Positions 1 to 12,345 of a DNA stretch of 64,000 nucleotides are shown here, piece after piece. Location of the stretch: NCBI GenBank assembly GCA_028554755.1, contig JAPTOF010000021.1, positions 261,501-325,500 of the forward strand. The letters are read 5' to 3'. Under the pieces are notes generated by a model. The model was not told the origin of the DNA and searched no databases. It was given only the letters and a program-made list of their open reading frames with translations. This DNA is from Cordia subcordata. Taxonomy: Eukaryota; Streptophyta; Magnoliopsida; Boraginales; Cordiaceae. The translations under genes were made by a program, and so were the position numbers. How positions within the stretch are numbered: position 1 is the first letter of the stretch; every line of letters begins with the position of its first letter.

Positions 1-123
1 GAAATGATGGGCCTTTTTGACTCTAGAATTGGGTACTCAATCTCGTTACCTGAAAAACTAGATCGGAGTAAAGGCATAATTTTGGGCCACTACACCTTGT
101 AAAAAAGGTAATTGAATAATTAA

Positions 124-605
124 GGACAGGCATTCGCTTGAACCAAACTAAAACCAAAGTCATATTTGAATAGCTGAATTATTAACTTTTTTAAAAAAAA
201 AAAATAATAATCAAAACAAAATCAATTTATATTGATAACTGAAATTATTTAACTGAGTTTCGTTGGTTTGGTTTCGATTATCAACCAAAACAACCAAATT
301 CTAAAAAGAATCGTACATTGTTCACAACTAACCAAAATAACCAAATGTATTTGCAATTATAATTATTAAATTCCAATATCCATTATCAAAATTCATAGTA
401 TGCGTGCAAGAGCAATACATACATATATATACATATAAATACATATACATATTTGTATATGAAAAATAGTAACTAAATAATATTTAGCTTTTTGATTACT
501 AAACGAATTGTTAAATAAATAACCGAAATTAAACCGAGAATCCGATTTGTCTATTTTCAATAATCGAAATGAAAACTAAACACAAAAACAATTGAACTAA
601 AGCTT
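124..605. repeat. AT-rich dispersed repeat, possible degenerate hAT-type MITE
   Basis: No gene is visible here. The stretch is AT-rich and repeatedly uses words such as accaaact, aaccgaaatt and ggtttggttt, beginning near 124 with a form like gacaggcattcgcttgaacc. The same vocabulary recurs at 48163-48745, so the two probably belong to one dispersed family. Ends and target-site duplications cannot be placed with confidence. Confidence 0.35.
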
Positions 606-2000
606 ATATTTGTAAACAATGTTTTGTATAAACAACTAAAACGACACATGTTTTGAAACAGGTTCTGCTGTCCTTATGTTAAATGTTGACAGACCCTTTG
701 TACCAGAGATTGGCCACTTGCAAGATTGGGAGGGCCGAGCATGAAAGTAGGCCATGTTTTCGTATGAAATGGCCCGTCCTAGCAATTTATGTCTTGCTAT
801 GTTGACAAACTTGAGTGGACCACTTCATCGTATACAAATTAAGGTTGTCGTTGGATGAATCATCATCATCATCGTCATCGTCATCATCATCAGATTGTCA
901 AGCCCGTAATGAAGCTAAAAGCATAGTCGTATATGATTAATGCCTTTGCCAATGAGTATTAGAATTGTAGCCTTGTGAGGTTGAGTTTTAGCTTTCCGGC
1001 ACATGAAAAAACCAGAAAAAAAAAATACAGAAAAAAAAAGAGCAAGTTGTCGTCAAGCAATTTTGCCAAAAAGTACGTAATTAAACTCACTGAAAATGAC
1101 CCAAAAGTTTCCACCAAACACAAACAACTATTTCACAATATCCATTTTATACCCACGCAGCTAACATTTTATATTAGAATATGCTATGATTCCTTTTTTT
1201 CATTATGGGCCTATTTTGAATTTTTTTTTTAATGGAAAAACAATTTCTTGAAGAAGCACATCTTTGGTTGGTGTAATAGTATTTGAATTCAATCCTAAAT
1301 AAAAAGAGGAAAAGTAAATAAAAAAAATTTTTGACTTTTCAAAAAAAATAAAAATAAAAATTAAAACATTAAAATTTTTTTATAAAGCTAGAAAAAATCA
1401 ATCAAAACTAATGCTTTTGGAGTAAACAAGAAAAGGCTGCAGAAACTTCACTGCATTGACGTATAAATTCGGAATGCGAAAGAAGAACAAAAGGGAAAAC
1501 TTGGCATGCATTAATTGCTATAAAAGCAGCTAAAATAGTAATTATGAGCGAGTGATGGTGATGCAAAGGACACGTGCCCCTAATACCTTAGTTAAAACAT
1601 CACTTCAAATTTAATAAAGCAACAGATCTATTTAGATTTCTAACTCTTCACAGTTATGGAAATTGAATTTTATTATAGAAAATCTTTAATTCACTAATGA
1701 AAAATGAGGAAAGAAAAAGAAGGTTGGTAATATAAATAAATAAATATATATATATATATATATGGACCCCCCGAGCCCGTCCCGTCCAAAGTATTTGTCG
1801 ATGCCGAGTAGGCTGTGGCTGCTTCTTGTTTCCTTTTAACGCGCAAATACAGAAAATAAAATACCAAACGCCGTCGTTGCACCTTATTATAAATTTAAAA
1901 AAAAAAAAAAAAAAAGCACGCCCTTTTCCTTCGAGGCCTTTGTTCATCCTGTTCTTGCTTTCTTTTCTATCCATTTCCACTTCCATTTCCATTTCCTAAT
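606..2000. other. Intergenic DNA upstream of the thioredoxin gene
   Basis: No supportable coding region. A short (CAT/CGT)n stretch lies at about 857-893, long A and T runs at 1190-1380, and a (TA)n run at 1743-1763. The last few hundred bases should hold the promoter of the thioredoxin h9 gene; no single motif stands out enough to call. Confidence 0.5.
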
Positions 2001-2016
2001 TTATATCGTCAGCCAG

Positions 2017-2380
2017 GTAAATTTTTCCTCTACTCTTCATAAATTTCTATAGATATTTTGCAATTCTTTTATTGTGCAAAAGTTGTGTGCTTTCAAGATA
2101 AATTGTCGATTATTGGTGTTGAAATGGATTGCAAGTTGAGGATTCCACTTGAAGGTGTATTTAAGGCCATTCAATATAGACATATATCACTTATTAAGAT
2201 GCAATTTTTGTTTCTCTAATTTCATTCTTCTTCTTCTTCTTCTTTTTTCTTTCTTTCTTTTTTTTTAAAAAAAAACAAAAGCTTTTCTTATCTATATTAA
2301 GCGTAAGGTTCTGTGGTAGCTTTGGTCCAAAAGGTGGGGAATTAACTCAAAAATTCATCACTTCGTTGCTTCATTTGCAG
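2017..2380 (+). other. Probable 5' UTR intron of thioredoxin h9 gene
   Basis: A good donor (ccag|gtaaat, exon end 2016) and a good acceptor after a pyrimidine-rich tract (tttgcag|gttcag, exon start 2381) bracket this stretch just upstream of the start codon at 2428. This is inferred from splice-site quality only. Confidence 0.5.
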
Positions 2381-2427
2381 GTTCAGATTTGTTTTTACTA
2401 AGCGAGAAAGATAGAGAGGATACAGAT

Positions 2428-5152
2428 ATGGGAAAATGTTTTTCTAAGGTGTGTGTTTTTCCGAGCTCATTTCCTGAAACATATCATCGTGCTAAGGTTG
2501 AAGTTACATGACGAAATTCTTTTAAAGTCCCTTTTTGAATAATTGATTGGTATAAGTGTATACTCTGAATGAACTAGCATATGGTTGTGCGTGTTTGTTA
2601 GCTGTAATATTGTCAGCCATTTTATCTGGATAAGAATGTGTCAGATGGGAATAAGCTTGTACTATCCTAATTCTCCTTAAGAAAAGAGAATAGACACAAT
2701 CTTCACCTTCAGGAGACTGTTATGAAGCTACCTACTAGCCTCAATTTCACTAGCAAGCTGGGTCTTCATTTTTACCGTCCCCTTGTGCGTACTTGCCTGG
2801 TGATTCTTTGTCTAATATAACTTCTTGGAAGCCATTTCAATCTCTGTTTCCGTGTAATTGTTGGCAAACCCCACCAACTTCTAAATTTTAGAACCTTATC
2901 ATCAACAAAACTTTTAATCTTTGATCAAGGCGAAAAAAGGGTTTGTTTGTAAAATTATGTCATCATGTGGGTGTTGACATGAATGATATCTTACTAGATG
3001 GAACCAAAAAGCTGCGGTCTTTTGGTGCTGGAAATTCTGTGTTTGTTAGCTTGGGGCATACATCGGGCTTCAACAGGAGGAGAGTCTAGTGCAGTCAAGA
3101 TTGATCAAGTGTCTTGATCTAAAGTCAAAAAGTTCTCAGAACTATTATGGTTCAAAGCATAAAATAACCTTCAGATGTTAGCCCGTTTGGGAGTAGTTAA
3201 TATTTTCCTGCATTGTATTTTGAAGAAATCTACTAACTTTAGTATTTCCGCAAGTGAGGCTTACTCACTTAAAGCCTATTTGAGTGGTGTTTTCTATCTT
3301 GTTGCCCTTATGCATACTTTTTCAGCCTAATTTCTTTGGTAATTGGAATTTCTTTTTCCTGAAAATATTTGCAGCCAACGAATGATGACGATGATAGTGA
3401 TCATAATGTTGAATTTGCTGGTGGGAATGTGCACCTTATTACCTCAAAAGACAGTTGGGATCAGAAACTGGAAGAAGCAAGGAGGGATGGAAAAATTGTA
3501 TGTAATCTAGCTGTTGTCTAGAAATGTTAGGACACTCTATCACCGTAATTACTCTTTTTATTTCAATTATGATTTACAATATTAACATTTTCTGGAATAT
3601 ACATATAGAGATTTACATATTGAAATCTCAACCATCATACCTGGAGTAATATTTCTAGAATGGAATCTAAAGTCTTTGTCAATGTTGATTATTGCATGAG
3701 TGGATGGACATGATCATATTATTCTTTTATGTATTGATAAATGGGTAAATCATATATTTCTCCCTAATAATACCATGCTGCCTGAGGCTCTGTAAACGTA
3801 CTGTGTCTTTTCATGATATTAGCACTTGACTGCCCTAAATCTCTTCATGGTGATAATCATTTTGCTAAAACCCTACCCTTGCTTGAGACAACCTCTTATT
3901 AGATTGGATAACTGATTGAGAAGCTTACTAAAATAAACGAAAATAACTCAGTAAAATTTCTTCCATGTAAGGGTGCAATGAGTAGGGATAGATTATGCAC
4001 TTCGCTATTTTCATTTTGCTGAAGCCATCGCCTCTATATTTGGTTATTCGGTGGCTTGGCCATTATGTTCTGAGAGTTTGATATTACATGAGGTGATGCT
4101 TCTAGGAAAACTAATTATGTATATATGATTATCATAAAAGGAAAAGTGCAACTGGAAGAAAACTGGAAATAGAGAATACTGACTCTTTCAGAAAACAAGG
4201 ACCTGCACATTGTGGGTTCGAACTTCCCCGTCCCTTTTTTTTTTTTTCCTCCCTCTGATTAATCATGGTTTACCATGTACATGTCGAAGAGGACAAAATT
4301 ACCAAATAGGTCACACATTTCTTATTAAGTTGAGCAAGTAGTTCTCTGAGGAGTTCAGTAATTACTTTGACAAACAATAAGCATGTGCGGAGTTGCTAAC
4401 TAGGTGTCAATGTCCAGTCCCTTCCCTCCTCCCTGTCTTTCAGATGCACTCGTACAGGTGAACTGAAGTTGTGAATAGATGTTCTAGTTCCTATGCAATA
4501 ATATGGGGATGTCATGGAGATTATTTTTTGCAAGCTTGACATGCGACTTTTTTCAGCATTCCACATATCTAATGAATTGATTATTATTTGGCAGGTCATT
4601 GCAAATTTTAGTGCAACGTGGTGTGGCCCTTGCAGAATGATTGCTCCATTTTACTGTGAACTATCCGAGACACATCCGTCTATGATGTTTTTAACGGTCG
4701 ATGTTGACGAATTAACTGTAAGTATCGTTGAAAGAGTTAAATGAATTGAATAAGTTGTGTTTTACGCCTTTTGACTTGTGGATGGCTTAATTACTTAATC
4801 ACTGCTAGATTTTCTCAGAACCTGCCTTTAGCTAGTCACTCATCAGTGAAACACGTGTTATGCTAGTACATCCTTGAAGTTTATAGCCATCAACGAAGGC
4901 ATAAGTGATGACATGATTATAGATGCTTCTTGAATAAATGTTACTAGAACAAGTTATTTGTTTTGGCAGTAAACGTTTAGCATAATCAGTTGTTTGCTTC
5001 AGGATTTTAGTTCATCCTGGGAAATTAAAGCAACTCCAACCTTCTTCTTTCTAAGAGATGGACAACAAATTGACAAACTAGTGGGAGCCAACAAACCAGA
5101 GCTGCAGAAAAAGATAACTGCCATATTGGACTTTGCAAACCCATGTCAGTAA
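2428..5152 (+). CDS. TRXH9: Thioredoxin h9-like (subgroup II h-type thioredoxin)
   Basis: Four exons: 2428-2448, 3375-3497, 4595-4717 and 5003-5152, all joined in phase 0 with GT-AG introns, giving 138 residues. The active site WCGPC falls at residues 57-61 (Cys58/Cys61), preceded by the thioredoxin strand VIANFSAT and followed by VDVDEL and the cis-proline loop KATPTFFF. The first exon encodes only MGKCFSK, a Gly2-Cys4 N-terminus that in Arabidopsis TRX h9 is myristoylated and palmitoylated, placing it at the plasma membrane and allowing cell-to-cell movement. The family reduces disulphides in target proteins. Length and the NVEFAGGNVHLIT segment match TRX h9 (At3g08710) very closely. A leader intron probably lies just upstream. 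Nothing looks broken. Confidence 0.93.
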
Positions 5153-5635
5153 TTCTTGTGGTTGGCTGTGAAGTTAATTGGTGTATGTATGCGCAATTGT
5201 ACATTGTAAATTTACTATATTTGATGGTGTACTCGTTTTGTTCAGAAATTTGTGCTCGCACTTGGATTTTTCCTATGAAGAGTAATATTTACTATTTAGT
5301 AAGGAACTCCGAAAGTGGCATACTCTTTGTTATTTGCATTTTCAAATTAATGTGATTGAATAAGATGAGCAGCATCGTAGCTTGGCTTTACACTTCCATC
5401 CTCAGGAAAGTCTTAATTATCTTAGCTTAGCTGGATGATGACGCTGCGTGGTGCCTCGCTATCATCGCGAATTAGCAGCCGTTGGCCATGTTATAAATTG
5501 GTCGTAAACCAGGGGGATTAATTTTGTAAATATGATGAGCTAAGTCTTAAATTCTTGAAGGCTTAAGGATTGACCCGAAATAGGAAGTTCATGACGTATG
5601 AAGTTATGATTTGAAGAAAACCAACTAACCATTAG

Positions 5636-5681
<46 letters not shown>

Positions 5682-6491
5682 TGTATGATGAGTGTGGAGA
5701 AAACGCGTAAAAACAGGCTGAGAGAAAAAGAGAATATAAAAAAGCAAGGCTTGTCCGTTGGACGCTAATACATGTGGGCGTACGTGCTTGCTTGTCTGGG
5801 TGTCCCGTTATCTTTTTTTTTTTTTTTTTTTTTAAACTTTAACTACTATTGTATCTCATTCATATCAGTATCAAATGAGAGTTTTAATGGGTTTGTTTGT
5901 TTGAGCTTCACCTAGCCTAGCCTATGCCATAACACTCAACGTGGAGCGCATAACATATCTTCTTGACCCAGTAAACAACAAAAAAGGACAAGATGATGGT
6001 GGTGGTGGAGAAGATGAGATGACAGTCAAAAATGAAATTAAAACAAATAAGAATTGACTTGATTCTTTACGTCTCTTCCCGCTTCCATTAACATATCACT
6101 ACCATTCACATCAACTTTCCCCTTGAACATACATACATTTTGCACTGTAAATGGCAAAAAAAGAAAAAGAAAAATGACATATACATGCAAACTTCTCCAC
6201 CATAAAAATGGCATTTAGTTTCTTCATCTCACCCGGCAAACGACACAGAAATGCCATACATACCTCTGTCCATCAGAGTCGTAGATACAAAACCATTGAC
6301 AATTTCTTCCACACTCTATATAATCACAGGTACAAATTGCACAAGGATTTATGAAATAACAAAAACCAAAGAGGACCCAAGTAAATATTATGTTAAAAAA
6401 GAATAAGATACAAACCGGAAAGCCTCCCTCGCGATTAACAGCTAACGCCCTCGTCACCACTGGCATCACAAATTGAATTTTCATTCACATC
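5153..6491. other. Convergent spacer between TRX h9 and FERONIA genes
   Basis: Holds the 3' UTRs of two convergent genes, an ATT microsatellite (5629-5681) and a poly(T) run. The ORFs here are short and unsupported. Confidence 0.6.
5629..5681. repeat. (ATT)n microsatellite
   Basis: A near-perfect ATT/TTA trinucleotide run in the spacer between the thioredoxin gene and the 3' end of the receptor kinase gene. A poly(T) run follows at about 5813-5833. Confidence 0.9.
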
Positions 6492-9176
6492 TCAACGTCC
6501 TTTTGGGTTCATGATCTGTGAGAAGACGGCACTTGGTGTTAACCAGTCTGAGTCTTCACTTGCAAGACTCCGACCACCAATGCTCATGGACATTCCACTG
6601 CTTTGTGAAGCTGTAACGCTGCTGTCAAAACCTGGAGATGCTTTGGTGTCCTTCCTCCCCTTATGCATGACATCAAATGAGCCATCTTCAACATCCACTC
6701 CTCCGACAACCTTGCCACTCTCCTCTGCGCTGTCCTGCAGTTGCAGAGCGAACTCAAGGTTCCACAGCACATCACCCATTGAGGGCCTTTCGGTCCCAAC
6801 ATCAGCCACACACTTTACTGCTGTCTCAGCAAATTTCTTGAAGCACTCTGGTGCAATCTTCCCCTCCAGGTAAGGATCAACAATCTGCTCAAGGGTTCCC
6901 TTCTTACAACAATGTAAAGCCCACTCTGCCAAGCTCACTTGCTCCTTCGCAAGTGTAGGATTCAAAGCAGGTCGAGCACACAGGATCTCGAAGAGTACTA
7001 CCCCAAATGAGTAGACATCAGATTTTTCAGTCAGTTTCTGCCTTCTGAAGTATTCAGGATCCAAGTAACCAAAACTACCCTTCACTACCGTACTGACATG
7101 GGTGTGATCCAGTGTTGGACCTGTTTTTGACAAGCCAAAATCAGAAACTTTTGCCACCCATTTCTCATCCAGAAGGATGTTAGTTGTCTTGACATCACGG
7201 TGGATAATAGTGTGCTTGGCACCAGTATGAAGGTAATGCAAACCACGAGCAGCGCCAATGCATATTTCAAGCCTCTGTTTCCAAGGGAGAGGGGGCTTTT
7301 GGGTCTTGTATAGATGCTCACGCAAAGTTCCATAGGCCATGTAATCGTATACGAGTATCATTTCAGTGTTTTCCTCACAATACCCAATCAAGGATACAAG
7401 GTGACGGTGGCGAAGTTTGGAAAGCATTTCAATCTCTGTTTGGAATTCATGCACACCTTGTTCGGAGAGTGGGTTCCCACGCTTAATTGCAACTTTTGTG
7501 CCACCGTCAATTTCTCCCCTGTAAACTTTCCCAAATCCTCCCACCCCAAGGAGGAGAGCCTCGTCAAAGTTATTGGTGGCAGCTTTGATCTCGGCAAATG
7601 AAAAGTGGCGACAAAGATTTGAAGGGAGTGAGGAAGCATAACTTCCTGTGGCATTTGACTTTGCAGAGCTTGAAGTATGAGAATTTCCATACAGAGAGAG
7701 GGGGAGCCACCCATCACTCGTTGTGGAGTCTTTCCTGTTCTTGCGGTTTCTGGAGACAAAGCATACTAATAACCCAATGAGAAAGACTGCAGCAATTCCA
7801 CCTCCAACGCCTCCACCAATAGCTGCCTTTTGATTCTTTGATTGCCCCGATCCAGATGATCCCGGATCTGATGACTCCATCGGTGGTTTTGGAGCTGGGA
7901 TAGGATTAGGACCTGCAAGACTCCCACGAGTATCATTGACTTTGAATATCTCCAGCCCGTTCAAGATTGCGTCATAGTAATTGGATCCTGAGGGAGCATT
8001 AGGATGTAGTGCAAGCCAAAAATCTTGCTGTGGTGGACCATTTGGTACCGGCACGATGAAATCCTTGTACACTGGAACCCCATTTTTCTCACCGCCCCAA
8101 GCAATTACATCTGCGGCTTCAAATGCAGTGCGATTATTGAGGTAGATATCGAACACTCTCTGGTTAATTTTGGTGATATTATCAATAACCTCGCAGAAAT
8201 GCAGCCTGACCAGGTAGGTAAACCCTGAGTCGACCGTGAAAAGCCAAGTCAGATTAGACTGCACGTTAACTTGAGAGTTGGGACCCATTGCTCTATAAGT
8301 TCTGTACACGTCAAGAGGGGCAACATAAGTTGGCATTGTTACAGGATAGGTGATATTCACGTCTCGATCAGCAACCATTGTAACCCCAAAGCCAGCCCCA
8401 AGTACATAGCCAGAATCATCTATCCACGACCTGTACATACCCGTATCACCTGAGGGTGAAATGTCATTACCACCCACATTCAGCCGATAAACGTTCTCAA
8501 GAGCAGTCATATTACCGACAACGAACGGCGTATTCGTGCCGACGATCATGGTAGTACCGTCAGTCGTATTATATATATCATCAGGATGGGAAACAATCTC
8601 GATCCCATTAACAAATGCAAACGAGTCTGGGGTATTTGAAGCGGGAGCAAAAGTTACGGTCAACGTGTCGGAGGGGACATAAACCGAGTACTCCTTGAAG
8701 ATGAAATCGTAATTAAGAGCTTCGGTGGTTTGCTGGGCACTGAAATTGGTCAAGAGTGTATGAGATCCAGCAGAGACGGAGAACACGGCATTAGATGCAT
8801 TAAGGACATTGTAAGTATCAGGGTAGAAATAGAGGCGGAGAAATTTGCGACCAGAAGCAACAGGGAATGAGTAGGTGAAGTTGGATTGGAAAATGCGAGC
8901 CGTCGTGTAAGGGACTTGAGGAACGGAGGGCTTCTGGACGGCAGCAGTGGAAGTGGATGATTTGCCAGTGAGATTAAATCGTTTGTCGTTGTCAGTAGTC
9001 CATTGCCGGCCATCGGGATTGGGAGAATCAGGACCCCCGCAATTGAGTAATAAATCGTCTTTTGGCGCATAATCGGCAGCACTTGCAACACATGTGGCAA
9101 CTACCACAGTAATACTCAAGATTTGAAGCTGTAAGAGCAGCTTATTGCTCTTGGTGGTGTTGATCATGTTCTTCAT
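6492..9176 (-). CDS. FER: FERONIA-type CrRLK1L receptor kinase
   Basis: One uninterrupted coding exon of 894 residues, almost the length of Arabidopsis FERONIA (895). In order: a signal peptide (about 1-33, hydrophobic core then ASA), the malectin-like ectodomain starting DYAPKDDLLLNCGG and holding ENVYRLNVGGNDISPS and TYLVRLHFCEV, a transmembrane helix near 450-475, a juxtamembrane segment (GWLPLSLYGNSH) and a kinase with GVGGFGKVY, VAIKRG, HRDVKTTN (catalytic Asp about 661) and DFG. The tail ends GGRSLASEDSD...SAVFSQIMNPKGR as in FERONIA. The family senses RALF peptides and cell-wall pectin at the plasma membrane and controls growth, fertilisation and immunity. ATG at 9176 is used here; an in-frame ATG at 9203, the first after the inferred leader-intron acceptor, would add nine residues. 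Confidence 0.95.
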   Translation of the reverse strand: MKNMINTTKSNKLLLQLQILSITVVVATCVASAADYAPKDDLLLNCGGPDSPNPDGRQWTTDNDKRFNLTGKSSTSTAAVQKPSVPQVPYTTARIFQSNFTYSFPVASGRKFLRLYFYPDTYNVLNASNAVFSVSAGSHTLLTNFSAQQTTEALNYDFIFKEYSVYVPSDTLTVTFAPASNTPDSFAFVNGIEIVSHPDDIYNTTDGTTMIVGTNTPFVVGNMTALENVYRLNVGGNDISPSGDTGMYRSWIDDSGYVLGAGFGVTMVADRDVNITYPVTMPTYVAPLDVYRTYRAMGPNSQVNVQSNLTWLFTVDSGFTYLVRLHFCEVIDNITKINQRVFDIYLNNRTAFEAADVIAWGGEKNGVPVYKDFIVPVPNGPPQQDFWLALHPNAPSGSNYYDAILNGLEIFKVNDTRGSLAGPNPIPAPKPPMESSDPGSSGSGQSKNQKAAIGGGVGGGIAAVFLIGLLVCFVSRNRKNRKDSTTSDGWLPLSLYGNSHTSSSAKSNATGSYASSLPSNLCRHFSFAEIKAATNNFDEALLLGVGGFGKVYRGEIDGGTKVAIKRGNPLSEQGVHEFQTEIEMLSKLRHRHLVSLIGYCEENTEMILVYDYMAYGTLREHLYKTQKPPLPWKQRLEICIGAARGLHYLHTGAKHTIIHRDVKTTNILLDEKWVAKVSDFGLSKTGPTLDHTHVSTVVKGSFGYLDPEYFRRQKLTEKSDVYSFGVVLFEILCARPALNPTLAKEQVSLAEWALHCCKKGTLEQIVDPYLEGKIAPECFKKFAETAVKCVADVGTERPSMGDVLWNLEFALQLQDSAEESGKVVGGVDVEDGSFDVMHKGRKDTKASPGFDSSVTASQSSGMSMSIGGRSLASEDSDWLTPSAVFSQIMNPKGR

Positions 9177-9207
9177 GGTAAGTACATAAATGCGTGAATC
9201 CATATCT

Positions 9208-9527
9208 CTGAAAGAAACAACATCACAAGTAGGAAAAATCAAAAAGACTCGAACAATACTCAACCAGAAATGCCCGCGAACCAAATACAAAACACCAAGT
9301 AAAATACACAAAAATAATAATAACAATACTTTAATTTGGTGCTACTGTGTCTAAAATTTTTCGAGGCAGGTAAAGGGGGAAAAAAGGGGTCAAATTTTGC
9401 TTCAAAGAGATGAAAAAATTCAAAAAAAAAAAAAAAGGAGAAGGAAAAATAAAAGGGGATGTGAGACATAACAGAGCAAAGGAGGCAGGGAACACACGTA
9501 CACATATACACATACATATACATATGC

Positions 9528-9558
<31 letters not shown>

Positions 9559-9772
9559 TATATATATATATGTGTGTAAAAAGGAAGGAGAAAAAGGAAA
9601 AAAAGAAAGATGAGATATTTAGAGAGTAAGATTTATAAACCAAGTTGATAGATGGATCTAGAGAAGACACATAAAAATGGAAGGACAAGCAAAATAGTAT
9701 GAGAATTGAATTGAAGAGATAGTAAAAACTAAAAAGGAAAAAGAAGATAAAATTGAGTAGAAGAAGAGTTAC
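9208..9772 (-). other. Probable 5' UTR intron of the FERONIA gene
   Basis: On the minus strand a donor (agag|gtaact, exon end 9773) and an acceptor (tctttcag|agatat, exon start 9207) bracket an intron just upstream of the start codon. It contains an alternating CA/TA tract. Intronless coding regions with a single leader intron are common in CrRLK1L genes. Inferred from splice-site form only. Confidence 0.5.
9496..9575. repeat. (CATA)n/(TA)n microsatellite in FERONIA leader intron
   Basis: An alternating purine-pyrimidine tract of CATATA, CACATA and finally pure TA units, within the inferred leader intron. Long ORFs read through it are artefacts. Confidence 0.85.
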
Positions 9773-9780
9773 CTCTTTTC

Positions 9781-9829
<49 letters not shown>
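9781..9829. repeat. (ATT)n microsatellite next to FERONIA leader exon
   Basis: A pure ATT run lies immediately beyond the inferred leader-intron donor, so it would be transcribed in the 5' UTR. A (GAA)n tract follows at about 9868-9890. Confidence 0.85.
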
Positions 9830-11120
9830 GCGTTTGATCAGTGTCAAAAAGATTCCACCACCAGCAGCAGAAGAAGAAGAAGAAGAAGAAACCTCAAGTC
9901 TTTATGAAGTCAATCCATGTGAATATAGAGATGATCGGAGAGAATAATAAGAGCAGAGAAAGAGAAGCTCAGCTCCGCTCAGCTCAGCTAGGCTGTCGCC
10001 GATGTCTTTATGACTTATGAGATGGGAGAGAAGTTTTCATGTATCTACCTATCTATCTGTGCATCAATCAACGGAATAATTTGTGCTCTGCTAATAATAA
10101 TAACAACTATAATAATAATAATAATAGAAAAGGAAAAAGCAACTACATTTTTTTTTTTTTTTTTCTGGGGATGGTTTCCTAGTAATCTCACTAAAAACCC
10201 GCGTTCAAACTGACGACTTTGCCCTTAGTGGCGTGGGAACTTAGAAAACGACAAATACTAAATTCAACGGGACGTCGTGGTGGTGACTTTGTTATAGTTG
10301 GCCATAGTAGTCCAAGGGACGTGGGGCCTTTATTACCCACAATATTTCTTTCTCATTCGGCTATTTCATACCAATCGCCTTTTTTTTTTATTTTCTTTTT
10401 CTATTTAACTAACTGCTCCTGATACTGCACGCTATCACTAGAATAATAATAATACTATATCCTTCTTTTTCCTCACTCTCCTCATCAACTTTTTGATTTT
10501 TTCTTTTGCTACTCTCCTAGAACATTGAAAAGTTACGTTAATCGCCAATTTTATCAGGTATGACATGTGTCTATTAATTGTGAAACCAATAAATAAATGT
10601 GATTTGCAAATTCTGGACTTTGCTGAATGTATTTTTTTAGCAACGACACTGCTGCCACTATTCACTCTCTTAAATATATATTTATATATATACACACAAA
10701 GGGTGAATAGAAAGGAGCCAACACTCCCTTCAACTAAGTTTGAAAAGTTGCTTGGCCGTTGATTACTTCTTCTTTTTTTAAAAAAAACAAAATTATTGTA
10801 GTAAATATATGTTTCTACCAGTTAAACGTGTTTTCAGTTAACGTGTTTTTCTTCAAATAACAAACAAACAAACAAACAAATAGACAAAGAAAATGAAAGA
10901 AAAATATCTCACAGCTTTTGGGCCTGCAAAATCATATGAACAAGAAACCAACGGGCCTGATTTGGGCCTGCAAAACCGTTTTGCTGTATAGTGCCACCCG
11001 GCCCCGCTCCACCTGTGCAAAGTATTCATTCATTCCCTTGGACTGAGAAGCCTAGCATAATTCCCAGGTCAAATATGTATTTCGCACTCTCGCAAGCTTG
11101 TGGAATGTAGTTGCCTGCCT

Positions 11121-11122
<2 letters not shown>

Positions 11123-11152
<30 letters not shown>
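11123..11152. repeat. (TA)n microsatellite
   Basis: A pure TA run in the intergenic spacer. Confidence 0.9.
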
Positions 11153-11154
<2 letters not shown>

Positions 11155-11619
11155 TAATAATTGGTTTAACTTGTTAGAAATAATCAATGAAGGTTGGTAG
11201 AGCGTTGCATGCATGGCATTCCCGCAAAAGAAAACATGATGGAACAGTAAACTAAGCTTCTTTTTTCCAATCTCTAACCGCTGGCTATGTGTTTAAAGCC
11301 TGATGATGATTGAAATTCATACAGTTATTTTTGGTCATTCATTTTAAAAATAATAATAATAATAATAATAATAATAAAGAAAAGGATATCCAGCAAGAAA
11401 TTAATTAATTGCGGTACGTACCAGCAGGCGAACAGCTTGCTTTCCTGATCATTCAGCTGAAAGCATTCACAAACCCTGCTGATGCATCGTCGCCCTACCT
11501 AGCTAGATGGCTATCTCGGTCATTTTTAATTAGCTAATTGCTTATAATTTTAACTTAATAGTTGGTCGTTGTGCAACCAATAACTGCTTTAATTACCAAC
11601 AAAAAAGAATTCAGACAGA

Positions 11620-11621
<2 letters not shown>

Positions 11622-11662
<41 letters not shown>
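11622..11662. repeat. (AT)n microsatellite
   Basis: A pure AT run in the intergenic spacer; a similar one lies near 12308-12341. Confidence 0.9.
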
Positions 11663-11663
<1 letters not shown>

Positions 11664-12304
11664 GTGGAAACAGAAGGAGCCCAGTTGCTAGATGATGATC
11701 TCTGTACATTTTTCGTCTCGAAAGAAGAAAAATAAAAATACATATATAGGAACATAAATGAAAAATACCAGTCGGTTTGTTTTGTCTCTATACGTACTAC
11801 CACAAGAGGTTAAACCTTGCTAGAATACATCGTCAATATTGTCTATATACCCCCAAACGTATGTAGAATCGACAACAAATTAAACACAAACAAAAAGGGA
11901 AGACTGGAACTAGATTCTGCTCTTCCGTTCATTTTGTTAGCTCCTTCCTTAATTTAGTTAAGCTTCCACCCCGATCGAAAGCAAGAATATCAGTTTGAGT
12001 AACGCAAACATTAAACATTAGTGAGAATTCAATGCCTTAATATAACAGATCTTGAAATACTATTTTTGCATCTCTCTCACCAAATCCACCAATATTAAGA
12101 TTACTCACTAATGGTTGATCAAATTTGATATTGATCAATGATAATGAAAAAGTGGTTTTCTTACTATTGTGCTAACTCATTATCTAAATGAGTCGCACAT
12201 ACACCCTAATGCATGTTCTGTTCTTCAGCACTAAGGACATCTCCAAAAAGTGAGAGATTTCATGACGACTATAACCCCTAGCCTTCCAAGCTAACGATGC
12301 AGGT

Positions 12305-12345
<41 letters not shown>

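Noticed and set aside
4200..4225. Box B-like gggttcgaactt in a thioredoxin intron
   Set aside because: No matching box A, no tRNA cloverleaf and no target duplication; too short to call a tRNA or SINE.
9260..9847. A 195-codon minus-strand open frame upstream of FERONIA
   Set aside because: It is a read-through of ATT, TA and CA microsatellites with a low-complexity Ile/Tyr/Val/Phe protein; it overlaps the inferred leader intron.
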